Position numbers and translations under genes: made by a program | The notes under the pieces: model-generated | The model's input: the letters and a program-made list of their open reading frames with translations, nothing else | Told to the model about the DNA's origin: nothing | Databases searched by the model: none | From: Burhinus oedicnemus | Lineage: Eukaryota > Chordata > Aves > Charadriiformes > Burhinidae | DNA length: 64,000 nucleotides | Direction of reading: 5' to 3' | Assembly (NCBI GenBank): GCA_008921705.1 | Contig: VFFE01007035.1 | Coordinates: 248,509 to 312,508, forward strand | In this document: positions 1 to 12,400 of the stretch, one piece after another | Numbering within the stretch: position 1 is the stretch's first letter | How the letters are laid out: each line of letters begins with the position of its first letter

Positions 1-3000
1 ATTCGAGGCTGTTACTGCATACCCCTGAACTCCCCCATCCACCCCAAACAGCTGTTCAGCAGCAGCACAGTGACTTCTACCAGTCCAGATTGCTTTTCGT
101 CCTCAACGGCTACTTGCTTTTCTGCTGGACTCAGCATGACCCATTACAAATCCTTCCAGTCCATTTCCTATGGTGTCCTGCTTGGGAGAGCAAGAGGAAA
201 TGCAGACAGTGTGCTATCCCGAATGCTAGGCCCCTGGAGAGCCACTGGAGATACATGGGGCTGTGTCCAAGTAGTCTGATTTAAGTGTTACAACTTGGTA
301 TTGATTACTTAGGTGGTGCCTATGGCATTGTTGTCAACACAACATGGACAAGAGGGGTGAGATCTGGTGTTTTGAAGGTATATTCTCATTCAAATGAACA
401 GGGCTAAGCTGTTTCATGCCTTTGGGTTCCTCAGGATATTACCCAGATGAGTAACAGCCTCTTTGGCCAAAATTCTGGATGCCTCAGTTTTATCCTGTGA
501 CACTGTGAATGCTACATCTATCTGTGCTGTCTAGAGGTTTAGACAGTATTTGTATATAGATAAAACAAAAGTCTTGGGGCCAGGTGTGAGCAAAGCTCTC
601 AGGAAGTCCATTTGACAAGCAAGGGTTGATATCCTCCTGCAGAACTGAGTTCCTCAGACATGAGAGGTGCTGTTGTAGGAGTGATCTGCACCAAAGAGAG
701 AGGCTCTCAGAGATTCTGTGCTTGTGCAGGAGAAGGAGCTTTTTTAGTCCTGCTGTTGCTATGGGCTTTTTTTACAAGATGGTGTAATATAAGAATGTCT
801 GTGAGTTTTAATGAATTTGGAAGTCATAGCACAAAAAGGGTGTCTTGGGGAGGAAATTGTTGTAACTGCTAGGAACAGAAGTGGGAAGATGACTTTCCTT
901 CTGAGTGGCGACATTTTCAAATGCAGCATCCCAGTTTCATTTCACTGCATTTCTGTTCTACTTAGGTATTTATTTTTGCATCAGAGAGCAGTAATATCGA
1001 ACAGGTTGCAAAGTCAAGCCAGAAGGACTTAGACAAGATGCTGGGGTTTCTGTGTCCAGCACAGAGAAGATGTTAGCTGAGTTCCTAACAAGGCCAGTTA
1101 GGGGTTACAGAAGCAATCCAAGGACTGAAAGAAAACAAGTCTTCAGAAATGAGCAGTTACCAAAACAGCAGAACATTTTGCCACAATCAAGGCTTTCCAT
1201 AGCTTTTCCTCCACCTATATGTAGCTACCAAAACCAGCACACCCACCCTGCTAGTTTAGGCTAGGACTGAGACCTTGTGTACATCTCGGCTCTTATTGCC
1301 TCCAGTGCACATAAGTGTGGAGAATCCTGGCACGACTGGAAAACTGCAAAGATGAGTAAGACCCAAGGGAGGGAGACTGTGACTGCAGTGCTGGTCCTGG
1401 CCTCCAGCCCAGGATGCCTACAGCAAGTTGCCCCAAGACTGCCAGGTCTTACATATGCTCACCTGACAGCCACATGAACGGATGGCAAAATGCTTACCTC
1501 ACTCCATCATTAGGGCATAGCCCAAAGCAATTGGTAACTGGCCCAGTGGGTACAAAATATTAAACGACAAAGGAGAGGTCTGTTCCGGTATGACAACTCC
1601 CAGGTGGTACAGCTTCATTAAAATTAATAATAAAATAGCTGGTGAAGGATTACCCAAATGGTGGTGAAGCTTCTCCTTCTGACACAGGCTGAAGAGTCAT
1701 ACAAGTTGAAGAATCCTGAAAATATGGATCCTCTTCCTCCCCCTCATGATTAGGAGGCTGTTAAATGCATGCCACCACTTGTGGAGTATGAAGCAACCCA
1801 GTGCCCGAGCAGCCAGCACCTGGACCCAGCTGTTCGTCAAAAGAAGCCCTACAATCCAGGGTTCCTGCAAAGTCCCAAACTTCCTTCAAGTTTTCCAAAA
1901 CACATGATTTGGGAGAACAAGTGCCAGATACTTTTAAGAAGCAGTAGTAATGGAGCTGCTGGACTCAGGATCCGATGAGTATCAACTGATATATCTCAGT
2001 TATCTGTGTTGCTGCTGAGGAACCAGTGGCTGGCCCCAGTGGTGAGCCAGCTTGGATGAGGGAAAGGTTGGGTGAGCTCATACATTGGAAGAGACTGGAG
2101 ACCCTGGGGTGGTCAAAGTGCGGCCAGCATTGAGTGACTACACAGGCAGTGAGTCCTGCCCTCTGGATGTCAGTAGCAGATGCTATCACCTCGTATCTCA
2201 AAGTAAGGTGCCTCACTGGAGCTGAATGGATTGTGTTCCACCAAGACCTTCAAGAAATTTGCAAGCAGACCGTGCTTTTGTTTCCCCCACAGCCACCTCT
2301 AAAGAAACAGACTTTCTCGTGTAAGAGACCTCATTTGCTGTTGCTGTGTTCTGCATCTGTGCAGACATGCAGTAGTCCCCCACGCACCGCTGGCATTTCA
2401 GCTCTGACTCAGGGTCTCTTTTCAGCAGGGACCTGAATGCCACACTCTTGCTTCGAGGTTTTCTTGACATTTATGAGTCATTTGTCCTCCCCTGACCTGC
2501 ATGAGGGAATCTGGCAGACCAGGCTGCGCTAGCAAAGTCATCAGCCTCTAGAAAGTAAAAGCTGCACACATTCAAGAGAGACACTCTTGCCTCTAGTTAT
2601 GAAACTCTCTGCTAGAATCAGCATCTTCCCCCACCTCCAAAAAAGCAATCAAGGAATGGATCTAGTAGTATTAACCCATCTCATCCCTTTCTGATCCCAA
2701 GTGGCTTCGTGATCCTCTCCCAGCGTGGCCACATTTTTAACCCTTGGAAAAAACAGCTTCTCCTTGGCACCTTTATCTCGCTTTCCAAGTTTTCTCTTAA
2801 ATCTTATGAGCTTTCACCAACAGAGGAGGAATATCTCAGACCAGATCATGCCATGGTTATTGTGACCATTTACCCAGGACCATCCAGCCTTAGCATGGGC
2901 AGGCTTAAACCCAGGAGCTGCCACTCAGACCAGCAAACCCCCAGTGGCGTTGCTGCCAGGGTAGGTCAGCCTTGACCCCTGCCTATGCATGGCTGAAGGC

Positions 3001-4950
3001 AGTATGCTTCAACTGGCCAAGACCAAACCCTTTTCATGTCCCATCCCTGTGGCACCCCCTGCAACAGGAACCATTATGCTCCACAAAGTTCTTTTTTTTT
3101 CTCCATCCAAGGCTATTTCTAAATTCTCCAGCATCTGCAGAGGGCAGGACACATCCATGTTGCATAGCACAGTCTCTCTCCTGTGCCAGCCTCTGTGTGA
3201 CCTGGTGACTGGCACCACAGCCTTTTATTCCGTCCTGAAGGACAGGGTGGCTGCAGAGAAAGAAAATAAAATCCCAGCAGTAGCCCATCTCCCCTTCATC
3301 AGGAGAATCCAGGGATTTTGCAAAGAGACAAATGAGTCCCAGGCACCTGGCAGCCAGCTGAGCAGATGAGTCATTTGGGGAGCCAGGGCTAACAAGAGCT
3401 ATGTGCATATTTAATGCATCCCAGGGTTCCTGCCTGCTTTTAAATTTCACAGGGATGTTTGTTGAAGCTCTGGAGGTGCTGGAGCCTCATAGGCACAGTT
3501 CAGCCTCCTGAAGGGAGGAGAAGGTTGCCTTAGATACGTATCTCGGTGCTTTCTGCTTCATAAACAGCTCTGCTGTGCTCAGGCATTAAACACTCCAGGA
3601 AGGGAGGCACTCAGATGGAAGAGGACCAGGGGAATAGCTCAGTGTCTTGGAGAGAGACAAAGACCTTTCTGGCAGTGAATGATCTCCCCGTCACCCCTTC
3701 CTATACTGCTTCCAGAGTTACTAAAGATGCAGTTGTCACAGCACAATCATGAGCTTTGCTTCCTGGGGTAAACCAGATTGAAAAGAAAAGGGGGGGAAAG
3801 AAATGGGGAAAAAAACCAAAACAAAACAAAACAAAAAACCTTTGAAATTATTTTTTTAAATTGCTGTTTGAGATGAGCCTGTGGGTTCATCTTTCAGAAA
3901 TAGTGCTTTCTGTTCCACAGCAATCTATAGGAGCTCCATGGTGCGGAGGAGGTAAACAGGAAACACTCCCAAAGCAGGAGGGCTGAAATCCTCAGGGATG
4001 GGTTTAAAAAATAAAAGTATACTCCCCTTTTGTAATGCATAGTGCATAATTACCTGGTGGAACTCATTGCTGCAGGACAATGTGGAGGACAAAAATATAA
4101 GTAGGCTTCTGTGCACGGGCATTATTTACACCAAGTCTTGTTAAACTGAGGATAGTTAACGCGTCCTCTCTGGGTATCTGTACATTGGTTGCACCACCCT
4201 CTTGGATTTTTTTTTTTTCTGTTGTCTAATTTGAACCTCCCAAGCCACAAATTGTGGCTGTTGGTCACTATCTCACTGTCTTCCACTGTTGGGAAGAGGT
4301 TGACTCTGTCATCTTTGTACCTCACCTTGAAGTAGCTGTAGGCTGCTATCACTTGAGCCCTTAGACCCTACAGTTGAGACAGCTTCTGCACAAGTCCCAG
4401 CCTTACCAGCTCCCAGAGGGTACTGTGCGTTGAGTCCAACCAGGCCTCACTCTTCTGGAAGGCAGAAGGTTCCCAATAGAGCTGTTGTCATCTCCTGCCT
4501 CTGCACCACACAGCAATTTGTGCTTACGGTTCTGATTTATATGAAGAGACTGGAATGTGGACCCGAGGAGCCAGGAACCACACACCTTTGCTCAAAGTAG
4601 TGAGTAAAACTCACCATTGTGTATCACTGGAAAAATACCTTCAGGTGGGACACTGGTGAAAAGTCTGCAAGGGGAGGATGCAGACCAACAACATTAGCCT
4701 ATGTCAAGCCGATTTCTGAGATGCAAGCTGAGGTCTCAGTGTGGCATTGAGATCCATCAGTGCTGCAACTCTAAGAGGAAATCCACTCTTCAAGTTATCC
4801 TGGGTGCTTTTTCATGATGCCTGTCTTACTGCGAATGAATCAGGGAAGAATAAAGTACACCAGTCTTATTAATGTTTCTTTAATTAGTAACAGAACAAAA
4901 GTGTTTGGACTTTTACTGATTATTTTACACAGCAAATACTTGAATGTTGT
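1..4950. other. Intergenic sequence downstream of MOB3C, no supported gene
   Basis: No exon, RNA gene or repeat family is recognised here on either strand. Open frames are short (138 codons at most) and resemble nothing known. An A-rich (AAAAC)n-like tract lies near 3808-3840. In mammals the next gene in this direction is MKNK1, but no MKNK1 exon is seen. Confidence 0.6.
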
Positions 4951-6408
4951 ATCAAGTGGTTTTGTGTCCATTTTGCTCTGTTTTATTTCCATGTAAAAAT
5001 ATACATCTGGTACACAAGATTAAAAAAAAATAGATTTTCACAACAAAATAAGTGCTTTGAGCACTAAAAATTCACTTGTGCACTTTAACGTTGGCCTAAA
5101 TATTTACATTTTCTTGCCACATCCCCTCCCTACCCCAAAAATGGGCAAACCCCAGATTATAAATATCAGCTGTGTCTGGTGTACAAAACTTTCCCAGAAA
5201 AAGGGCAAGAAACACAAACATAACACTGCTGTGGCTCAGACAATTTGATTTTAACTCCTCAAAAACAGTAAAAAAAAAAGGCTTCAACTCTTGTCAAAAG
5301 AAAAATGGCACAGGGAACACAACACTAGTTATGAGGCATTGCAAGCAGAAGGGGAAGAAATTTTGAGATGTAATACCTTTCAGGGGAATAATGGCACAGA
5401 CCAGGTAGCAATGGTGTGCTTTCAAAAGGTCAAAAAGATTTAAGAAGAACTGTCTTGCCTTTTTGGAAGAACAGGGCAGATTAGACGTCTCTTAAAAGTC
5501 CTTTTCCACCTGATTTATTATGCTGTAGGGTTGGAAAACCAACAATTTCTACAGCCAGCATCTGCTGATCCTGAGCCAAGACAACATGTCACGAAATGCT
5601 GAAATGTTGGAAATACTGTTTTATAACAACAGCTTCTTTCCACTTTCTGAATCTTTCTCAAGTAGACTGTGCTGATCACACTGAAAAGTGGCCTAGTTCA
5701 CCTCCTCTGTCATAGGGCCACTTTGCCATTAGTCCAAGCAGTGTTGGATGCATCTCAGAACATCATGAAGTTCCCTCTGCCAAGTGAAAAATCCCTTGCG
5801 GCGAAAAATGGTCCCTTTGGTAAGGCATGAATTAGGACAGGAGAGACATTCATAGCTCCTGGTTAAAAATGACACAATGGCAACTAACTACATGAAGGCA
5901 GTTGGGATCAAATGTCACCAGCTTTACAGAGCTGATCTCGGATGTTACCACAAACCACTGCATGTGGGAAAGGTAACAGGCATTCCTTGGTAGCCAAGGC
6001 CACACCTGCTCACACGGCAGGAATGACTAATAAAATATTTGGAGATCAGTGTAGCTGAGGACAAAACAAGAGGAAAGGTAGCTGAAGGGATGTTATCAGA
6101 CATGAGATTGAGTCTTAGAAGCCAGAGTGTGCAAAAGTCAACCAAACTTGTCTTGTTCTGCAGTAAGTCAGTGGCTTTCTAAGACAGGAGCCATACAACA
6201 GAGACTGGCATCTATTAAAAAAAAGTCTGTCCAGAGATGTTTGGCAAGCTTAGGATTCAGCCCTAGCCTGAAGAGGCTCTTCTGCAGTGTTCGTAGTTTG
6301 GTGAGTTGAAATGCTCAGAGCAAGTCCTCGGGAAGAGGTCTCCCACCACAGGGTGTCTTGTCCCATGGGGCTTCAAATGAGCCAGCTGAGTTTGCCTGCC
6401 AAAATGCT
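4950..6408 (-). other. MOB3C: Probable MOB3C 3' UTR
   Basis: This follows directly after the MOB3C stop codon on the minus strand and contains no coding exon. Candidate poly(A) signals AATAAA on the minus strand are at 5514-5519 and 4982-4987. The distal one is followed by A/C-rich sequence suitable for cleavage near 4960, so a 3' UTR of about 1.4 kb is inferred. The true end is not proven. Confidence 0.5.
4982..4987 (-). terminator. Candidate poly(A) signal AATAAA (MOB3C)
   Basis: A canonical hexamer on the minus strand about 1.4 kb after the MOB3C stop codon, in AT-rich sequence. Another hexamer at 5514-5519 is an alternative. Usage is inferred only. Confidence 0.4.
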
Positions 6409-6438
6409 TCAGTGGCAAATTCGTTCTGTCATTTCTTT
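6409..6438 (-). CDS. MOB3C: MOB3C coding exon 3 (last)
   Basis: A 30-bp coding segment encoding KEMTERICH followed by TGA. It is preceded on the minus strand by a long pyrimidine tract and an AATGCAG acceptor. It enters in phase 0, matching the end of the preceding exon. The nearly invariant MOB3 C-terminus makes the call firm despite the short length. Confidence 0.9.
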   Translation of the reverse strand, partial: KEMTERICH

Positions 6439-9400
6439 CTGCATTGAAGTGGGAGAGAAAAGAAAGAAACAGTAAGTGCAAAAGACAGGTTTTAGTGGAG
6501 TGGTGTGTCAGGCAGTTTGGTAGGTGTCCAAAAACAACCCAAGAAAGCAACCGTGGGAGTCTTGGGGAGCGTTTCCCATGCCAGTCCTCCTGGGAACTTC
6601 TCTGCCTCAGCAGCTGTTTCCTGGCATCCTCCTCAGTCTCTGTGGCACAAGGTTATTTTGGCCATGCCCTAGCTTTGCAAGCAGTCCAAGGAAAAAGCAT
6701 TGGCTGAGATGCTGAAAGATGCAGGTCCTGTTCCTGACTCAGCCGCAGAGCAGCCAGACAAGGCAGTGCTGCTCTCAGCTGCCTAGGGAGACGGGACACA
6801 GACCTGCTCCCAGCTCTCGCTCCGGGAGGTGACTACAGCTCACCCAAAGGACCTGTGGTTTTGACAAGGGATCCCACGGTCACACTGCAACGCAAATGAG
6901 TGCTAATAACAGAGGGCCACAGGAAACCTCCTGCAAGAGTGAGCTCTATTTAGGCTAACAGACTGTTTTTCTTTAGCCAGGATGGCATTGTGCCAGCTGC
7001 ATTAGGAAAGTGCCCAGCTTTCAGCTGGTGGAAGACAGTACTTGTCTTTCAGAAGCTCAACTAATAGCTTGCAAATCATGTACATTGCTGCAGCGAGGGA
7101 AGTCTTTGATTCTCTCTGGCTCATCAGGTTCATGGCTTGTGAATCTACATGTGCACACAGCCCCCCTCACACACCCCAGAGAAAGGTTTGCACATCAAAA
7201 TGTACTCCCAAAATAGATCTGAAGTAGGGCAGGTCTGCGGAGAAGGAAGGATGAAACTGAAAAAAGGAGAACTAGGAAAGTAGGATGACCCTTGAGTAAC
7301 CCTATAAAAGGCCCTTTAGTGATATAACCAACAGGGACAGAAGCTGCGATCTCAGCTCTTTGGTGCTGAGAGCTTTGTTTTTAATATCCATTGGGGGTGA
7401 GTGGCAAAGACAGAGCTTCTCTGTAGGAGTAACATGCAGAATCACTGAAGCACAGAACCCTGCCATTAAATGAAAAGCCAATGCTCTGCCACAAAATCAT
7501 GTCGCAAACGGGAAGTGTTTGCAAATATCTCAGAAGGAAAAAGAAGAGGGGGGGTGAGAAGACTCTGAACATCCTCTTGCAACAGCATCCAGCCCACCCC
7601 ACTAGCACAGCACTACGCACAAAAGCAGCCTTAAACTGGGTGGGTTGGGGCAGCCAGTGGACTGCCAAGTCACCCACGAGCTCCTGAGGCTGGCCCCAAA
7701 TGTCCAAGGCATTCATCACACTCTGGAAATCCCCACAGCTCTGCCTTAGTACGTAACCAGCTGGACCTCTGCCAGTGCTGCTGCCCAGCACCATGACCTG
7801 CCCTTGTCAAGGAAACAAGTGCACGGCTTCTCTCTGCCCCCATATTTCTTGATTTGTTAAGAGAGTGAATCACTGCCTTTCGCTAGCTCTGCCTGTACAA
7901 AGGACCTATCTCATTCTCGGCTCTCCAGATTTGCTGCTAAGAAATCACGTCCCAGAGAAGCTTGCCAAAAGGGAAATTGAGGCAGCAAAGGGAGATTCAG
8001 CCAGAGACAGGCTTAGAAACCAAGAACTCCTTCATCCCACAATCCCCGTATTTTTTCTAAGCTATTTGGACCTAACAGGACATTTTCTGGCTAGGGAGGT
8101 GCTAGTTTTTTCTTTCTTCTTACTTCTAAATCTGAAAACTGGGACTCCTCAGTAGAAAGCCCACATCTGGAAAGCTCCAACCATAATACAGCACTCAGAC
8201 CTGCTGTCCTGTCCCACATGTGCTCCCTCTACATGCTCGGTGGTCTTCCATAGTCATGTGCAGGGAACAGGCACCTCTGCAGGCAGGAGTCTCCTCTGTC
8301 ATGGGATTTGTGTGGACTAACTGGCTATCTAAATGCAAGGTTAGGACAGTTGTCTGGGCTTATGAGGCAGTCAAGAGAGACTGAACCTCTCAAGGCCCGC
8401 TCATCCCATCCCTACAGTGAGATTATCGCCTTTCCACAAACCTTGAGAACTTGCAAAACTAAACCCTGCAGTCTTGGCTGAAAGGGAAGGCAGATGCAAT
8501 GCACTGTCTGTCCCTGCTTAAGTGTCAAACCAGCTGATGAATCCTTCAGGACTTAAAAACACTTAGGAGCAGGGCAACAGCTATGGTGCAGCCCAGTGAG
8601 AAGGGGAATGAGCAAAGCAAGTCACTGGTGCTCTGCCCTGGGCTGGGGAGAGTAATTAGCCACAGGAAAGTGGACTGAGGTCAAGTGGAAAGTGCTGCAG
8701 AGGTTGGATGTTACAATTTGTGCATCCTCACAACTGCTGCTCAAGCAAAGCCAGAACAGCATGAACACCGGGCTCCCCACACGCTCCACAGCACAATGAA
8801 CCGGAGCCGCACCAGGTCCCGGGGGTCATTGGAAAGCCCCTGGGATGCCCATGAAGATACTTCCCATTATTGCTTTCCCTGCCTGCAGCAGTGAGGAATG
8901 TTGTTGGAAGCTACTTGCTCAATCCTAACCCATGCAGACTTTGGGACTGATGGCAGTGCCAAGCTGCAGCCTCCCTTGGGTAACAGCACAGCCAGAAGGA
9001 CCACTTTCAGTGTTTGAAAGTTGCTCATAAGCTGCAGCAACTTGTCCCTCCCTCCTCATCTCATCATTGCATCCCGGACACAGCCAGCCTCTGGTTGCAG
9101 GACACTCTCAGACACACCTACAGCAAGTCATCGCTGCAGGGAAGGAGGTCCCCCATCTGGTTGGGTCTGCTGTAGGGCTCGGATGCCAGGCAACGGGCAC
9201 ACCAAGAAATGAGACACAGAGAGACCAGAGGTAAATGTGTCTCATTTCTTTGTAGTTTAACCCTGGTTGCATCACACAGGAAAATCTGTTCATCTGAGAT
9301 TCATCCAGACCCATAAATCATCCCCTGTTGCGTGTGAGTCACTGGCATTGAAAGCCTATTTAGCAATGTCAGCCTCTGCTTTGGCTATTAGGTGCTAATT

Positions 9401-12400
9401 ATTTACATCAGCAAGCATCAGTCAAAGGAGATGACACCATTATGGGCTGTATATCAATGCTAAAGAAGTTTGTCATGAGGAGCAGTGGTGAGGAAGACTA
9501 ACAGAGGACAGTGATGCTAAGCTGCCATTTTCTGGAGCTGAGGGCCATTGTGATAATACAGGTCACAATCAAACTCTATGAAATAATTAATGTAGATGCT
9601 ATTGTCATTCAAGTCTCCCCTGATTAGATTATCATCTCTCCATCCCCCCAAATCACTATCAGAGCAGACAGGCAGCAAATTGACTGAGACAAAGGAAAGC
9701 AGAGGCGTAAAGCGCTTAGCACTTCGGGGTAGGGGCATATCCCCCACCCCCAGATGCTCCTAAACAAGCAGCTCATGCTTGGGCTTTTCTCAGTTATTTC
9801 TCTCTCTGGGATTAGATCCTCTTGGTCTTCCCTGGCTCTCTGCTGCTGGATACAGCCTTTTCCGCAACACACCCCTTATCACAGAGTGCTAACTACTGGG
9901 TTCCCTGTTAATTCTTCTCCCCATTGTAACATGTCCTCCCTAAGTCAGACCACACTCAACCTTGCCCGCGACACACTTGCTTCTCTTACAAAACAAACTA
10001 TGTGCATTTTCTAGTTTATGTGCCTGGGCTGTCTGGCCTCTGCTTCCCCCTGGTCCTGCTGTTTTCAAGGACTCTCACTCTCTGGCTGGCTAATTGCTCC
10101 CCGAGGGAGGCCGCAGGGAAACTTGGAGCTCCAGCGAGGCCTCTGCAGCTTGGCCTCTATAGCTGTTGTCTGGAGCTGCGTGTCCTGTTGGGGCTTGCCT
10201 TCCTGCAGCCTCATTATAATTCACACTAGGATCTCAAGCAGGGACCTTACTCTGCTAATAGGAAAACTCAAGACTGGAGAGGAGACTTGGGCTCAAATCT
10301 GACCCCTGAAGGCCGTGTGGACACAACTGGCTGGAAACACTTCGATGTGCAAATTGCATTAGAGCTACCAAGACAGTATAGAGGGATGCTGTTATGGCGG
10401 TCCTGAGGATACTGAAGAGCAATTCATAGACATGGCAGCAGACGCGACATTTAAGGAGGGTTTTCAAAGGGTAAACAGTTTCCTCAGTGTTGCTGAGAAG
10501 TTCTTGCTCAGAGCACTAAGGCTGATAGTTACAGGACAGAAAACATGGGTGTGCTTCTGAGGTAGGGTGGCTGAAAGAGTCCAGAGAGGGTGAGTGCATT
10601 GCTCAGAGTTCAGCCCCGACCTGAATCTAGCAGTGCTGTGTTCAGCCCACACCACTCTCACCCCCTCCATCTCCCCATCCCTGGGGCATCCTTACCAAAG
10701 GCTCCAGCTCCCGATGGTCAACGAGGCTGAACTCCCTGATGAAGTAGTAAAAGTGCTTGTAGCAGGTGTTGACGTGAGCCTCAGCACCCATGTTGATGAT
10801 GCTGTCAAAGTGGTGGATGTAGACGTGGACAAAGACACGGAAGAGGCGGGTGAGGATCTTAGTGCAAACTTGCTGGAACTGCTTGGGGAAGGGAACACCT
10901 GCAAAGCAGAAGCAAGTTGGAAGCCATTTGACCATTTCCAAAAAAACCCAGCTGGTGTTTAAATGTCACTGTCATGCTTAACTGGCAGTCATGGATGAGG
11001 AGGAAGGACTCCTTTGGCTAATGTCAAGAGTGACAGCTGCACCAGGGCAATGTGCCTTCTAGCTCTCCCCACATACTTCCCCATTGCCCATCAAGCAGTT
11101 TCACACAGGCATGGTCTGAGGATCTGGGGAGTCGCCCTAGGAGAGAAAATTTCTCATCCAGTGGAGGAGGCCACATCTGTCCACATCTGGCTCTATCCAG
11201 AGCAATCTGGCAGAGGATCCTTCTGCCCTTCTCTCCCTGCCTTTCCCCTACAAGCCTGTGCAGGCACAGCATAAGTCAAAATGTATTTACCCAGGTCCAT
11301 GAACAAAACTAAACCTCCTCCCAGCAGAAAAGATACCTTCCTTGGTCCTCTGAATCAAAAGCATGGTTCACGCTGTTTTTCTTCCTCCACACACCCTCAA
11401 ACATCACTACTGATTCATCAACAGAAACAGGTGGGGTTTCTACCTTTTTTCCTGATCCTTGTTTCAAACAAATGTCTCATTGAAACAGGAAGCAAACTGC
11501 CCATCTTAATGGTGCTTAGGTTCTAATTTCATTGCACCTGTATGATGCTCCCTCCTGAGATGTCCTCCCAGGTTGTTCAAGAATGGGACCCACCACACGT
11601 TGCTCTATACTTTCAGCCTTGTCCCACACAAGGATACAATCTCATACTCTACATTTCCATCCTTGTCTAAATGCACTGCTATCACAGTGAAAATCTCAGA
11701 GGTGTGATACAGTCAGTGTCAGCAAGCTTGGGGTAAATCTCTAAAGGAAACATGGCTTTTGAAACCCCAAACACATTTTTTGGCATGAGGAAAATGAAAC
11801 AACTGGAATTTGTTTTCCTGAAGCTTCTTCCGCTCCCCTGAGCAATTCAATGCAAATTTGCAAAGAACAAAATAAAAACATCCCTTCTAATGGTTGTACC
11901 AGCCTCCTACCTTAGCTTCTTACTAATGCAGCACATCATAACCTCTTAAAGGTCTTTCCAAATAATCTCCGCTCAACCATGGCTAGCTCACACATTTTGT
12001 GCTGTGGAAAGCATCAGCAAATCTCTTCGCTAAAAAAGTTAAAAATGGTAATTTTGAGTCTTCCTCATCAGCCTCGCTAGGCAATTATCCTATCTTTTCC
12101 CAAAGGTGCCTGGCAGTTTTGTTTCCCAGCAGCAGTGCCATGTCCCTCTCCTCCATGGGTGGCAAACACAAAGGATCTGTCCCTCCAACATCATGCGTGG
12201 AGCCTGTGTTTTCAGTGGCCAGGGTTCGGCGGGTGCTGGGTTCAGTATCGCAGCATTCGTCACAGAAAATGATCTTTGGTCTAAACCAGCATCACCCTCA
12301 GCCCAGCCCAGTCTTGCTCTGCTTCATGGTGGGTGCGGCGGGCAGGGCAGAAGTGCATGTGCTTGTGCCACTGGTGGATGTCCCAGCCACCACTTGGAGG

